From: Quercus robur
Lineage: Eukaryota; Streptophyta; Magnoliopsida; Fagales; Fagaceae
Direction: 5' to 3'
Assembly (NCBI RefSeq): GCF_932294415.1
Contig: NC_065545.1
Span: forward strand, 18,542,857 to 18,606,856
DNA: 64,000 nt
Shown here: positions 34,917 through 47,345 of the stretch, piece after piece
Layout of the letters: the number at the start of each line of letters is the position of its first letter
Position numbering within the stretch: the first letter of the stretch is position 1
Program-made: the position numbers and the translations under genes
Notes under the pieces: generated by a model
Seen by the model: the letters and a program-made list of their open reading frames with translations, nothing else
The model's database searches: none
Told to the model about the DNA's origin: nothing

Positions 34917-35837
34917 ATGGCCAAAATGGCAGAGAGAAAATGGTCTGACCTTCCTTCTGACCTGTTATCACCAATTGCAGATAGGTTAGGCCTAATTGAG
35001 CTTCTCAGTTTCCGTGGTGTCTGCAAGGATTGGAAATCTGCTTCTACCACAGCTTCGGCTGAGATTGAGTCCTTACCAGATCATGAACCTTGGTTTCTGG
35101 TGTATGGTTCGAATTCTGAATGCATTTTGTTAAGCAGCTCGGGTAAAAAGTACACCATTAATATCCCAGAATTGAATGGAGCAACTTGCCTTGCATCAAA
35201 CAAAGGATGGCTTCTTATGTTCCAAGAAGGATCCATGTTCTTCTTTTGTCCCTTCTCTCATGCTAAAATAGACCTTCCAAGGTTCCCTCACTCGCAAGTC
35301 ACTGACCACGTTGCTGCGTTTTCATCACCTCCTACTTCTCAAAATTGTCTTGTTGCTGTTATTAATCGTAGTAGTGAAACCACGTTGGAGTTGAATATGC
35401 TTTGTCATGGGGCGAAGGTTTGGACTAATCACAAAGGGTATCTTCCGCGAGACACCATAAAGACAATCAAAGGTGCTACTTATCATGATGAAGAGTTTTG
35501 CTTCTTTGACAATTCAGAGAATCTAGTCACCTTTTCAATCGACAAAAGCTGGAATTTCTTTGTTATAATTCCTCGTCCCGAAGATAAATTACCGGGTATA
35601 AATGATCTACCAATTGGTCGTAGGATGAGACATTTTATACATATGAACATGAAGAATGAATTGGGGTTGCCAGAGAATGTTTCCATTTCTACTTGTGGGA
35701 CACTAGTTCATGATCGTATTGACAAGCTCGTACTTAATGAGAGGATTGAAGCTGCTGAAGATTCCATAAGCTACCAACTTAAAGGGGTGTGGATCCAACC
35801 AAGATTTTTCCAAGTCTCTCCAAATCAGAGCTGGTGA
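34917..35837 (+). CDS. F-box protein with DUF295 (KIB1-like) domain
   Basis: A single-exon frame of 306 residues begins MAKMAERKWSDLPSDLLSPI. The F-box is at about residues 9-48 (LPSDLLSPIADRLGLIELLS and GVCKDWKSA). DUF295 follows, with the FLVYGSNSE, SMFFFCPFSHAKIDLPRFP and FCFFDNSENLVTFS blocks, ending LKGVWIQPRFFQVSPNQSW. Its expected role is substrate recognition in a ubiquitin ligase complex. A second in-frame ATG lies three codons on, so the exact start is uncertain. A possible upstream exon at 33644-33717 is not clearly joined. The frame is unbroken, and this copy is likely functional while its duplicate at 19.3 kb is not. Confidence 0.9.
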   Translation: MAKMAERKWSDLPSDLLSPIADRLGLIELLSFRGVCKDWKSASTTASAEIESLPDHEPWFLVYGSNSECILLSSSGKKYTINIPELNGATCLASNKGWLLMFQEGSMFFFCPFSHAKIDLPRFPHSQVTDHVAAFSSPPTSQNCLVAVINRSSETTLELNMLCHGAKVWTNHKGYLPRDTIKTIKGATYHDEEFCFFDNSENLVTFSIDKSWNFFVIIPRPEDKLPGINDLPIGRRMRHFIHMNMKNELGLPENVSISTCGTLVHDRIDKLVLNERIEAAEDSISYQLKGVWIQPRFFQVSPNQSW

Positions 35838-36518
35838 CCATGAGGACTTATCTCTTTTCAGATTATCTCTCTCTTGCTCTTTTTCAATTTTGTTTAGGGA
35901 CATTCTTCTGTGTTTTATGGAAGCACTTGACTTTATAGCTACTTGCATAATTATTAAGGTCTTTTATGTTGGTGAGCTTAGTAAGAAAATTCCAATGCCA
36001 AGTAGTAATCTATTAATTTTTTTTTTCCTTCTAAGAAAATATTATAATCTTCTATTGCTAGGCCAAGGGCATATAGTTTCTGAATTTAAAATTTTTATAA
36101 ATCAAAAGCTACTGACTTGACATAAAAGTCAAAAATGTAAAAGCATAAATTCAGAACTTGTTGCAACTAAAATCAAGAATGCTTACAGTGGTGGTATCAT
36201 ATATAGAAATTGTTCAACTAGCAAAAGAAATGGATTAGCCTACTTTGTATTATTATTGTTATTATTACTAGTTGCATATCTACGTGATGTGTGAGAATAA
36301 ATAATTATTTTGTATTGTAATATAATATATAATTTTTTCTCTAAATTTTTTTTGAAGATAATTTGTTCTCTCTAAAAATTAAACAATTTATATTCGGTCC
36401 AATTAGGTCTACTTTGGTCCAATTTGGTCCACTCAATCAATTTTGGTCCCCTTTCAATCCATTTTAGACTAATTTGGCCTAAAATTGATTCTTTTTGTAA
36501 GTTTTCTTTTCAAGTTTA

Positions 36519-36552
<34 letters not shown>

Positions 36553-36667
36553 CATTTTTTGGTTGAAAAGTATGAAATTTTATTATATTTGACCCAAAAT
36601 CTTTAGTTTTGAGTTTAAAAAATACAAAGAAAAATACTAAAATAGACATTAGAAATTTGAAATACTA

Positions 36668-36995
36668 GTGTATAACCCATGCATATGCATAGTACAATTA
36701 AAAAAAATTACAATTACACACATATATAGATTCAAATTATACTCTCTCCTCTTTTATTTTTTTATTTTAATTTCTTTTGGATATACATGAGTTCACTTTT
36801 TTTTCTTTTATTATTGATTTTTGATGATTTATTTATAGTAGACCATTCGACTTTTGCACCTCATTAACTCACCTAGAAAATAAAAAATAAAAAACCTTAA
36901 ATAAGACACGTGGCGCAAAATTAGACAACAATTGGAATCCAATTTAAAATCTAATTAAATTTTCTCTCAGTTTTACCTATTTGTATATATATATA
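36668..36995 (-). mobile_element. Possible non-autonomous Helitron, copy in segment 2
   Basis: Same unit as 21071-21402: minus strand runs from a TA-rich start, through gtgccacgtgtc-like sequence (here gcgccacgtgtc), to ATACACTAGT. Present in both segment copies, so it predates the duplication. Confidence 0.5.
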
Positions 36996-37411
36996 TATAT
37001 ATATATGAGCCTTAACAATGAAATAAAAATGATAAATATTCAAAAGTCTTATTTGGTTCACATTGGTTCTATTTGGTCCATTCTACCATCTTTGGTCCAA
37101 TTTGGTCCTATTGAGTTCATTCAGTCCTATTTAGTCTTTTTTTTTATTATTATTTTAATGGCCACGTCAGGCCAACAATACATGCCGTTTGCCACATCAA
37201 CAATATCCGTTTATGATGTAACGGTAGGGACCAAAATGGAACGGTTTTTCAGGAGAGGGACTAAAAGCGGTAAAAAAAAAACTTAGGAACTAAAACGGGA
37301 ATCGGCTGAAAATATAGGGACCAAAATGTGTTTTTCGCCTATATTATTTTATTACGTAGAAATATTATTACACAATCCACTATCATATAAAAATTCCAAG
37401 ATAATATAAAA

Positions 37412-37600
37412 TCATAACACAAAAATTAGGAGAAGAGCAGATGTCAAAAGAAATAAAAAGGCACAACGTACACACAAAATGGGGTGTTTTACCTTTTTGA
37501 CATTCTCAAGCACATATTGGTCCACCTGGCTAGAAAGGACTAATAAGTGACTTGATTTCCACTGTCCACCTCCAACCGCAGTAAAATGTCTGTGAGTCAT
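37412..37600 (-). other. 62-residue open frame preserved in both duplicate copies
   Basis: The minus-strand frame begins MTHRHFTAVGGGQWKSSHLL and is identical at protein level to 42493-42681. A donor-like GTAAAA follows VLENVKK, so it might be an exon. No family is recognised. Identity may simply reflect a recent duplication. Confidence 0.25.
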
Positions 37601-38413
37601 GCTTCTTTGTCTGTGCGCTGGACTGGTTATGGTGGACCAGGGATTTTTGCATTTGTCAGTAGTTGTCTTTGGTTAATATTGAACGATTGATGTATGCGTA
37701 TAAATTTGAATAATCTCATGATAAAATCCCCAATCAAATCAAATTTAAAATTGAATCCCTTCCATATAAACCAAATCTGACCTTTTTCTTAACTTACAAA
37801 TTTGAATAATTTGATCTATTTACAACGTAGTTTTTTAATTTGAATAATTTCATCCATTTACAATGTAGATTTTTTTTTTTTTTTTTTTTTTTTCCCTTAG
37901 TCTAATATCTAAACTTTTCAATATAATAAAACTTATGTGCATAGTATACGGCATACGGGTGATGATGATAAATGAATAGTAATCTGAAACTTTGTACCAG
38001 TGGAGAATAAGTATTTGAAAAAAGTGTAATATACAAACATTTTTGCCAAAAAAAAAATGTTGGGAGCCATTGAAAGATGAGATGAGGAAGCCCACAAAAC
38101 TGAGTACTACTCATCTTCCTGTATACAGTGAAATATTTCAGAAGAAGAAGAAAATTCCCCCTGCAAATCCTGTCTTTTTATGACAAATTTATGGGCTCCA
38201 CCATGAATGCGTGGGAGTTGGATACGCCGTGTTTTGAGTGACGTGGTGTTCGAACCAATTCTCTCTCTCTCTCTAAAATTCAACCTCATATTCAACCCCT
38301 ATTTGACTGCCAAGTGTCACCAACCCATTTCCTAGAAGACTCATTGAGAGACCTTGCTTTCCTCCACCTTTAAAGAAAAGAAAAGAAAAGAAAAGAAATA
38401 AATTTGTCACTAA

Positions 38414-39345
38414 CGTCCTGCTTGTTTTGATGTAAAATATTTGTAGGAAAATATTTTCATATTTTACCGTATTTGTTTGCAGTAAAATATTAAAATGTTT
38501 TATGCTTAAAAAATTGGTAAAATATTTTACATTTGTTGCTGTCTCTCTCAACAGTCTTGAATCCCGATTAGCCCCTCTCTCACTCTCTTTCAGTTTCTCT
38601 CCACAACCCAGCTCACCTTCACTCATCTCCCTCCCATCACCGGCTCTACCTTCTCCGACGGTCCCTTGGGACTTTTGACTCTTGGCATCAATGTTTCCGA
38701 CGTGAGCAAAGGCGGTGCAGATCGACAACCACTACCCCTTTTATGGTGCAGATCGGTGATAAGGTCGGTAGTGGGGTGGGTCGTCGTCAGATTTGAGTGC
38801 CGGTGTCTCTCTCTCGGTGGTGGGGTGGGTCGTCGGTGATGGGTTTTGGTGGGTTGGGTCATGGGTTTTGGGTTTTGGTGGGCTGGTTTTGGTGTTTTCA
38901 GGTCTGGTTTTGAGTTTGGTGATTGGTTTTTGGTGGCCAGAACTGCTATAATTGTGGTGGTTTGTGGGTTTTGATGGTGGCTAAATAAGGGTGGGTTTCA
39001 TTGATCTTTGATTTTCGAATTTTGTTTTCATTTGGTATTGTTGCTTCCTGTTGGTGGTGGTTGTTGTGGTGGTGTGGCCATATGAGTGGTGGTGTTTAGT
39101 CACTAGATTTTGGTGGCAGTGGGGCGGTGGTGGCTATTTTTTTTTTCCTCTTTCCAATTTGGATTTTGGGTGGTTACTAGTGGCGGTGGTGCTTGTATTT
39201 GGTGGCTGGTGGTTGTTTACATTTTCAAATGTCTAATCTTGCCAAACACTTAAAAATGTTTTCAATGAAAATATTTTACAGTAAAATTTTTTACATGTAA
39301 AATATTTTACATTTAAAAATATTTTACATCGAAACAAATGGAGCG
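38414..39345. mobile_element. PIF/Harbinger-like MITE, 932 bp
   Basis: Ends CGTCCTGCTTGTTTTGATG and (complement of the right end) CGCTCCATTTGTTTCGATG, both followed by repeated gtaaaatattt words. Flanked by TAA on both sides (38411-38413 and 39346-39348), the 3-bp TWA target typical of PIF/Harbinger. The inside is rich in ggttttggtggg and codes for nothing convincing. Confidence 0.7.
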
Positions 39346-39537
39346 TAAAAAGTAAAAAGTAACCCTCTTTTGGTACCCTTATTTATTTGCCTACACAAAA
39401 CAAAACAACTAAACAAAAAACAGAGCAAAAGCAAAGCAAAGTTGTTGTCTTCAACAACTCTGCAACTATTTCCTCCCCCATTTCTCATGCCCTCACCAAG
39501 CCAACAACCCATTCTCTTCCACGCAAACTACTCCACA

Positions 39538-40263
39538 ATGCTTAAATCACTTAACAAGAAGCTCTGCCTCCTCTGCTCTCGCCTTCGCTGGCCCAGTCAC
39601 CGCCGCTCCAAGCCTAAAATTATCATCGAAAGGTTTGGAAAAAATAGCTCCAAATTTCAAGATGATGCCAACAGTGAAGTGAGCATTAATGGGTCGGCTG
39701 CAGTTCATCCAAATGGCGAATTGGGTAGTCTAAAATCGGAAAAGCCTATACGGATAGCTACATTCAATGCTGCCCTCTTTTCCATGGCACCAGCAATTCC
39801 TGAGGCTGAGAAGAGAACAAGTTTTGAAATTGGAAATGGAGATATAATGAATTTTAGGAGGTCAATGGACTTGAATTTACGTGCAAAGTCTGTGAATGAT
39901 CGGCCAAAAAGTATTCTAAAGCAGTCTCCCCTGCATCCAAATTCCATGAATGGTACAAACAATCTTTCAACGCAACAGAAGTATGTGAAGTCCAAGTTAT
40001 GGGTGTCGATAAACTTACCTGATAATGAGATTTCGTTGTTACGGAATAGACAGTTGAGCTTTGATGAAAGAGAAGGTTCTTCTTCTTTTTCTGCTTCAAG
40101 TAGTACAATAAGTAGAGTTTTGAAAGGGAAGGCTCCCCTAAGATCCAATTCAAGCTTGCCTATAATAAGTATGCTAAATGGTATAGTTGGCGAGACCTAT
40201 AAAAGCAGCAGGACTGTGCTTGACTTAGTGCTAAACTTGTATCAGGCTCAAAAGTCGATATGA
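39538..40263 (+). pseudogene. N-terminal part of an endonuclease/exonuclease/phosphatase-family gene
   Basis: A frame of 241 residues begins MLKSLNKKLCLLCSRLRWPS. It carries the conserved N-terminal features of the plant EEP (DNase I-like) family as I remember them: a basic SKPKIIIERFGK stretch, PIRIATFNAALFSMAPAIPE, SILKQSPLHPNSMN, and VSINLPDNEISLLRNRQLSF. After SSRTVLDLVLN the frame runs into unrelated sequence and stops at 40263. The catalytic phosphoesterase core that should follow is absent, and LINE-derived RNase H sequence comes next. A product could be made but could not be a nuclease. No intron signal is visible in the part present. Confidence 0.8.
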
Positions 40264-40329
40264 CTATTGAGAATTCGAGATACAAAATGCGCCCCTATCT
40301 TCTTGTCCCTTATCGAATGAATGAAAAAC

Positions 40330-41032
40330 CCACCTATGGTGGGGCCATTTTTGCCAATATCGATGGATCATATGTGAACAGCCTAAGATTAGTTAGAAGT
40401 GGCAATCTTATTAAGAATCAGCTTGGTCATTGGATTTGTAGTTGTGTGAAGGATATTTGAATTACTACCAGTTGCAAGTTCTTAGGGATGACTAGCATCT
40501 TTCCAACACTGAGAGAGTACGAGGTTTACTAGTTTTGAAGTTGAATTGAACACCTTATACTAGTTATGCTTATTACTTTGGCTAAATCCACCTGAGAACT
40601 CCCTTTCTTCCTTTGGCCACTTTATTACTTTGGCTAAATCCACCTTAGTTACCAATACTTGTATCTCCTTTTCTTATGCATGCAGACTTGGTAACAAAGT
40701 AGCTTACAACCGAGCTAGACATGCAAGATATGTTAGAGGTTTGTCAGTGTGATTGGAGGATGCTCCCCCTCACCTTTATTTTGTTCTCTTTGCCGGCTTC
40801 GGCTAATAATATTAGTAGTCTTCTTTCTCAAAAAAAAAAAAAAAAAAAAGTTGAGTTTAATCATGTGCTAAGACATGCCAACAAGGCAGCCTACAAAATT
40901 GCTAGACATACAAGACATGTTAACGAGTTTTCGGTGTGGATGGAGGATGTTTCTCTACACCTTTTCCCTATAATTCAAGTTGAATTGGCTTTTGATCAAT
41001 AAAATTACAATGTTTCCTCTCCAAAAAAAAAA
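40330..41032 (+). mobile_element. Two L1-type LINE 3' ends in tandem
   Basis: The first piece has an RNase H start (ANIDGSYVNSLRLV and NQLGHWICSC, about 40350-40455) and end (LGNKVAYNRARHARYV near 40690, then LEDAPPHL), closing with an A run at 40831-40850. The second begins straight after it with HVLRHANKAAYKIARHTRHV and SVWMEDVSLHLFP, an aataaaattacaatg tail and an A run at 41023-41032. Both are 5'-truncated relics. Confidence 0.7.
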
Positions 41033-41499
41033 GGTGAAATTCAAGTCTCCAACAATAACCGCAATAAATATATTTTGTCCAAGTGGGTTTTAACAACTCA
41101 CAAACGAATAAGAATTTCAACTATTTATATCAATTAAGAATCTAAGATGAAGCTCTATTTGTTAATTGAAACATACTGAAATTTTAGTAAAAATAAACAA
41201 ATCACCTTTTAAACTATGACCAAATTAAGTTGCTGTATAAATCCCTAATTTATTTATCTCTTTTTTTTCTTTTTTTCTTTTTTTGTTGAAACCTAATTTA
41301 TTTATCTCACTTTTTGCTTATATTTTTTGTACATCCATTGTTTATTTATTTATTATTAAAAAAATCTCAAAAGTCGTTTTGTTAAAAAAAAAAAGAAAAA
41401 AAAAAAAAAAGAAAGAATGGTGGCTCACCATTACGACACCCCACGTCACTTAATAAGCCTTTTTCTTTTCAATAAATGGACTGTCATTTGAGGTCACAT
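41033..41499. other. AT-rich non-coding spacer
   Basis: A/T homopolymer runs and no recognisable gene, up to the start of the second block of the split duplication. Confidence 0.5.
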
Positions 41500-42435
41500 A
41501 TAGTATAGGAGATTAGGAGGGTCCCTTCAGAAAGTTGTAGCATCTTGATATCATCTTAACCCCATGATAATTGTTGCATCTAATTTGAGAACATGGAAAT
41601 GTTCTTTTTCCTTTTGTTGCTTGAGTGGGCAATTGGGCATGCCAAAATTGCTTGATAAGATTTGTATAGACCTTTTCGTGCTAGTCCACGAGCTAATAAT
41701 CAAATCAACAGAACCATTAAATGATCATATGTTTATTGCTTTTGATTTCTTTTGTTGCTTTGAACCTTAAAACTTTAAAGTGTGGTGAGGCCCCCTTTCC
41801 CCAATTCCACGAATCTTTAAATCTTTGATATGGTGATAGCAGAATATCCAATTAACTATCAATTTAAAGAAGACCCATTAAAGTGTAATGAAGCTGTCAA
41901 GAGTTATACCACAATTGGTATTTTTTTTTTTTTTTTTTTAGTATTAATAAATACGTCGAATTCAAATCTTACTTCTCCAACTAACAAATTAAGGAAAATA
42001 AAAAAAATGAGATCAACTCTAATATGGCAAACTGTGAGTAGGGTTGTTCACGGGTTAGGCCGAGTTGGGTTTTTGTCCAACCCAGAAGGGTTGGAATCGA
42101 CCCGATCACTTGGGTCCCCGAGATTTGAACCTGGTGCTGACCGATATGAGGAGTCAGTTCAAGTAGACCTACTCGGGTAGCAATTAGTCTTCGGTCGAAG
42201 TCTAGCTGGCCAAACTTGTTGGGTCTTGACGAGATCTTGGGTCAGTGGATTTGCTGCCTAGGTTTTTTTTTTTTTTTTTGGTGTTGACGGTAGATTATGG
42301 GTTACTGCTAGTGGTAGTGGTGCTGGTGTCAGGTGTGTGTAGTGCGACTGTGGTGGTGATTGTGGTTGTTGAACAGAAATAAAGAAAAAAAATTAATAAA
42401 TAATATGTTATATTGTAAATAAAGGTAATTATAAG

Positions 42436-43775
42436 ATATGAAATATTATTACACAATCCACTATCATATAAAAATTCCAAGATAATATAAAATCATAACA
42501 CAAAAATGAGGAGAAGAGCAGATGTCAAAAGAAATAAAAAGGCACAACGTACACACAAAATGGGATGTTTTACCTTTTTGACATTCTCAAGCACATATTG
42601 GTCCACCTGGCTAGAAAGGACTAATAAGTGACTTGATTTCCACTGTCCACCTCCAACCGCAGTAAAATGTCTGTGAGTCATGCTTCTTTGTCTGTGCGCT
42701 GGACTGGTTATGGTGGACCAGGGATTTTTGCATTTGTCAGTAGTTGTCTTTGGTTAATATTGAACGATTGATGTATTCGTATAAATTTGAATAATCTCAT
42801 GGTAAAATCCCCAATCAAATCAAATTTAAAATTGAATCCCTTCCATATAAACCAAATCTGACCTTTTTCTTAACTTACAAATTTGAATAATTTGATCTAT
42901 TTACAACGTAGTTTTTTAATTTGAATAATTTGATCTATTTACAATGTAGATTTTTTTTTTCCTTAGTCTAATATCTAAACTTTTCAATATAATAAAACTT
43001 ATTTGCATTAAATTTCTCTATGGTAAAAGTAGTTATTCAATGGTAATAGGAGGGTCCCTTGAGATAGTTGTAGTATCTTGATATCATCTTAAGCCCATGA
43101 TAATTATTGCATCCAATTTGAGAACATGGAAATGTTCTTTTTCCTTTTGTTGCTTGAGTGGGCAATTGGGCATGCCAAAATTGCTTGATAAGATTTGTAT
43201 AGACCTTTTCGTGCTAGTCCACAAGCTAATAATCAAATCAACAAAACCATTAAATGATCACATGTTTATTGCTTCCGATTTCTTTTATTGTTTTGAATCT
43301 TAAAACTTTAAAGTGTGGTGAGGCCCCCTTCCCCAACTTCCACGAATCTTTAAATCTTTGATATGATGATAGTAGAATACACAATTAACTATCAATTTAA
43401 AGAAGACCCATTAAAGTGTAATGAGGCTGTCAAGAGTTATACCACAATTGGTATTTTTTTTTTTTAGTATTAATAAATATGTCGAATTCAAATCTTACTT
43501 CTCCAACTAACAAATTAAGGAAAATAAAAAAAATGTGATCAACTCTAATATGGCAAACTGTGAGTAGGGTTGTTCATGGGTTAGGCTGAGTTGGGTTTTT
43601 GTCCAACCCAGAAGGGTTGGAATTGACCCGATCACTTGTGTCCCCAAGATCTGGACCGGGTGCTGACCGATATGAGGAGTCAATTCAAGTAGACCTACTC
43701 AAGTAGCAATTAGTCTTCGGTCGAAGTCTGGTTGGCCGAACTTGTTGGGTCTTGATGAGATCTTGTCGGATCTCA
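42436..43775 (+). repeat. Tandem duplication, second copy
   Basis: The compact form of the unit split at 37346-42240. It includes the conserved minus-strand 62-residue frame (42493-42681) and, near its end, the gttgggtttttgtccaaccc palindromic word shared with 42063-42090. Between the copies, 42241-42435 is T- and GT-rich and unassigned. Confidence 0.88.
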
Positions 43776-44749
43776 TCAGATTTGGCCCAAACTGACTGGA
43801 AAACTGCTCATTATTCTTAAAATATTTAATTTTCTAATAAAGAAAAAAATGTTTCAAATTTTTGCTCATTCATTAAAAATAAATAAATAAATAAACCTTC
43901 TATCTGGGACTCTAATTTACTTTTCTAGTTGACAACAAAATGAAGTTGTTTTTCCTTGCACTTTTCTTCTTCATCAACAAAAAATTACACTACCGTTCCA
44001 ACCAATTGATCTATATTTATATCTGTGATTTCTTTCTTCATTCTTTATTTCTCTTTCTCCAATCTATGTTTTCTTAGTACAATAATTGTTTGATCAAGTA
44101 GTTTTCTTAGCTTTTATCTCTATTTGCTCCAATTCTAAGAGAGTGACCATGTGTATGGTTAAAAAACCGTACACTTCAAACGCAAAAATTTATATCAAAT
44201 TTTTTTTCTTAGTTCACATTTACTCCTAGTCACACTCCTAAGTTTGTTATTATTCTTCTTTATCATATATTTGTATTTAATTAATATTACATATAAATAT
44301 AATAAGTTATTATACATTCAATGGTTGTTGTCTTACTAATCTTTAAACTATTAATAATTTTTTAGACTATTACAAGATATAGTCGTATTGTGTACTAAAT
44401 TGTATTTATTTTAGATTATTGTATATAATATGGAAGCTGTATATACCAAAAAAAAAATTAATCATTTTATTTTTTAATCGCTCCCATATATTCTGTTTGC
44501 CATCCTCATGTGCACCTAGCCAAATTATTTTATAGAATTTTCTTCCGCCTCCTGTGATTCTCCATGTAATTTTAGGCACCAGTATAAAGCTATTCTAGAA
44601 AAGTTATGTGAGAAAACGTCAACTTAGCGATCAAGGGGGGTAATAACATGATTATGTAACCAGCCCCCTTTTTATGTTTTTCCTGTCTTACATGTGGTCA
44701 AGAGTCATGATAGAAGATCGTCTATAAACTTTGAGGAATCAAATCAAAG
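43776..44749. other. AT-rich intergenic stretch
   Basis: No gene, tRNA or structured repeat recognised on either strand. Composition is strongly AT with short T and A runs. Confidence 0.5.
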
Positions 44750-44937
44750 GATAAAATTAGGGGTGGCAAAATCAACCTAAACCCATTTGTCCACCCAAAC
44801 CCACCCAATTATTAATTGGGTTAAATGGGTATTAACCCAATTAAACCCAATTAACATTAATGTTTATTGGGTTTTAATTGGGTACCCAATTAGACCCAAT
44901 TATGATCCAACTATCATTTCTACAAATCACCCAACTC

Positions 44938-45740
44938 TAAAATGCCCCAAAACCATTAAAATTACCAAAATACCCCCCAAAACCCAAAAAATGACCAAAA
45001 TACCACCGAATCCCAAAAAATGACCAAAATACCCTAGAAACCTAAAAATGACCAAAATACCCCCAAAACCTAAAAATGACCAAAATTCCCTCGAAACCCA
45101 TAAAATGACCAAAATACCCCCGAAATCTAAAAATTACCAAAATACCCCTGAAATCCAAAAAATGACCAAAATACCCCCGAAACCTAAAAATTACCAAATT
45201 CCTCTGAAACCTAAAAAAGGGGCAAAAATAACCCCAAAGCTTAAAAAATGACCAAAATAACCCCAAAACCTAAAAAATGACCAAAATACGCCCCCCCGAA
45301 ACCTAAAAAAATGACAAAAATACCCTCGAAACCTAAAAAATGGCCAAAATAACCCCGAAGCCTAAAAATTGATCAAAATAATCTAGAGACCTAAAAATGA
45401 CCAAAATACCCCCCTAAAACTATAAAATGACCAAAATACCCCCTAAACCTAAAAAATGACCAAAATACCCATGAAATCTAGAAAATGACCAAAATACCCT
45501 CAAACCTATAAAGTGACGAAAATACCCCTAAACCTTACCCAAATAAACCCAAAACCTCTAAAATGGCCACAAACTACTTGAAACCTCTAAAATTACCAAA
45601 AATACCCTGAAACCCCTAAAACGACCAAAATACCTCTAATCCTAAAAAATGACCAAAATACCCCTCAAAATATCTAAATGACCAACATACCACTAATCCT
45701 ATAAGATGAACAAAATACACTCGAAGCCTCTAAAATTACC
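44938..45740 (+). repeat. Minisatellite array, left arm
   Basis: About 27-31-base units of the form aatgaccaaaatacccc followed by gaaacctaaaa, imperfect and in direct orientation, roughly 25-28 units. Units drift more toward the centre of the element. Confidence 0.92.
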
Positions 45741-45744
45741 AAAA

Positions 45745-47345
45745 TAGGGGTTTACGGTATTTTGGATGTTTCGAGGGTATTTTAGTTAAATTAAAGGTTC
45801 TAAGAGTATTTCAGTCATTTTGTAGGTTTTGATGGAATGTCACTAATTTTTTAGGTTTTAGGGGTGTTTAGTTAACTTTTAGATTTTGGGGCCTTTTTTT
45901 GTAATTTTCTAGGTTTTGGAGGTCGTTAAATAACTTTTTAGGTTTTGGGGATATTTCAATCATTCTTTAGGTTTCTAAGTTATCTAAGTCATTTTTAGGT
46001 TTAGGGGTTATTTTGGTCATTTTTTATGTTTAGGGAGTATTTTGGTCATTTTTTAATTTTAGGAGGGATTTGGGTAATTTTTTAGGTTTAGGGTGCATTT
46101 TTATCGACTTATAGGTTTAAGGGGCATTTTTGTCATTTTATAGGTTTCGGGGTATTTTGGTCATTTTTTAGGTTTCGAGAATATTTTAGTCATTTTAAGG
46201 TTTAGGGGTTATTTTTGTCATATTTAGGTTTCAGGGGTACTTTGGTCATTTTTTAGGTTTCAGGGGGCATTTCAGTTAATTTTTGGGTTTCGAGGGTATT
46301 TCGATAATTTTTTAGGTTTCGAGGGTATTTTGATATATTTTTTTTGGGTTTTGGGGGTATTCTGGTCATTTCTAGGTTTCGGGGGTATTTTGGTAATTTT
46401 TTGGTTTCGGGTGTATTTTGGTCATTTTATGGGTTTTGGGGGTATTTTGGTAATTTTTAGGTTTCAAGGGTATTTTGGTCATTTTTTGGATTCCTGGGGG
46501 TATTTCAGTTAATTTTTGGGTTTCGAGGGTATTTCGATAATTTTTTAGGTTTCGAGGGTATTTTGATATTTTTTTTTTTGGGTTTTGGGTGTATTCTGGT
46601 CATTTTTAGGTTTCGGGGGTATTTTGGTCATTTTCTATGTTTCGGGAGGTATTTTGGTAATTTTTTGGTTTCGGGTGTATTTTGGTCATTTTATGGGTTT
46701 TGGGGGTATTTTGGTAATTTTTAGGTTTCAAGGGTATTTTGGTCATTTTTTGGATTCCTGGGGGTATTTTGGTCTTTTTGTAGGTTTCGTGATTATTTTG
46801 GTAATTTTTAGGTTTCATGGGTATTTTGGTCATTTTTTAGGTTTTGGGGGTATTTTGATCATTTTTTGGGTTTTGGGGGTATTTTGGTCATTTTTTGGGT
46901 TTTAAGGGTATTTTGTTCATTTTTTGGATTTTGGGGGTATTTTGGTAATTTTTTGGGTTTCGGGTGTATTTTGGTCATTTTTTGGGTTTCGGGGGTATTT
47001 TGGTAATTTTTTGGGTTTCAGGGGTATGTTGGTCATTTTTTGGATTTCGGGGGTATTTTGGTAATTTTATGGGTTTCGGGGGTATTTTGGTCATTTTTTA
47101 GGTTTCGGGAGTATTTTGGTCATTCTTTGTGTTTCAGGAGTATTTTGTTAATTTTTAGGTTTCGGGGGTGTTTTGGTCATTTTTTGTGTTTCTGGGGTAT
47201 TTTGGTCATTTTTTAGGTTTCAGGGGTATTTGTCATTTTTTGGATTTTGGGGGTATTTTGGTAATTTTAAATTTGAGGGTATTTTGGTCATTTTTGAAGA
47301 TTTTAGAGTATTTTGGTCATTTTCACTTTAGTGGCATTTTGATAA
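45745..47345 (-). repeat. Minisatellite array, right arm (inverted)
   Basis: The same unit in reverse orientation (ggggtattttggtcattttt then aggtttc), roughly 50 units. A block of about 250 bases (about 46265-46515) is repeated nearly exactly at about 46510-46760, so this arm grew by block duplication. Confidence 0.92.

Larger units (their letters stand above)
33481..37100 (+). repeat. Segmental duplication, copy 2 (intact F-box segment)
   Basis: Direct-orientation partner of 18545-22265, about 15 kb apart. It contains the full F-box gene and the uninterrupted TA tract and attattatta sites into which the solo LTRs of copy 1 inserted. Small differences include an extra ~30 bases near 33933 and a longer poly-T at 36522-36552. 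Confidence 0.93.
37346..42240 (+). repeat. Tandem duplication, first copy, split in two
   Basis: Bases 37346-37925 match 42436-43005, and 41500-42240 match 43045-43775. In the second copy the two blocks are nearly adjacent. In the first they are parted by about 3.6 kb holding a MITE, the EEP-family fragment and two LINE tails. The order of events inferred is duplication of a ~1.3-kb unit, then insertions into the first copy. Confidence 0.88.

Noticed and set aside
44938-47345. CRISPR-like array
   Set aside because: Units are contiguous and imperfect with no unique spacers, and the genome is a plant nuclear one.
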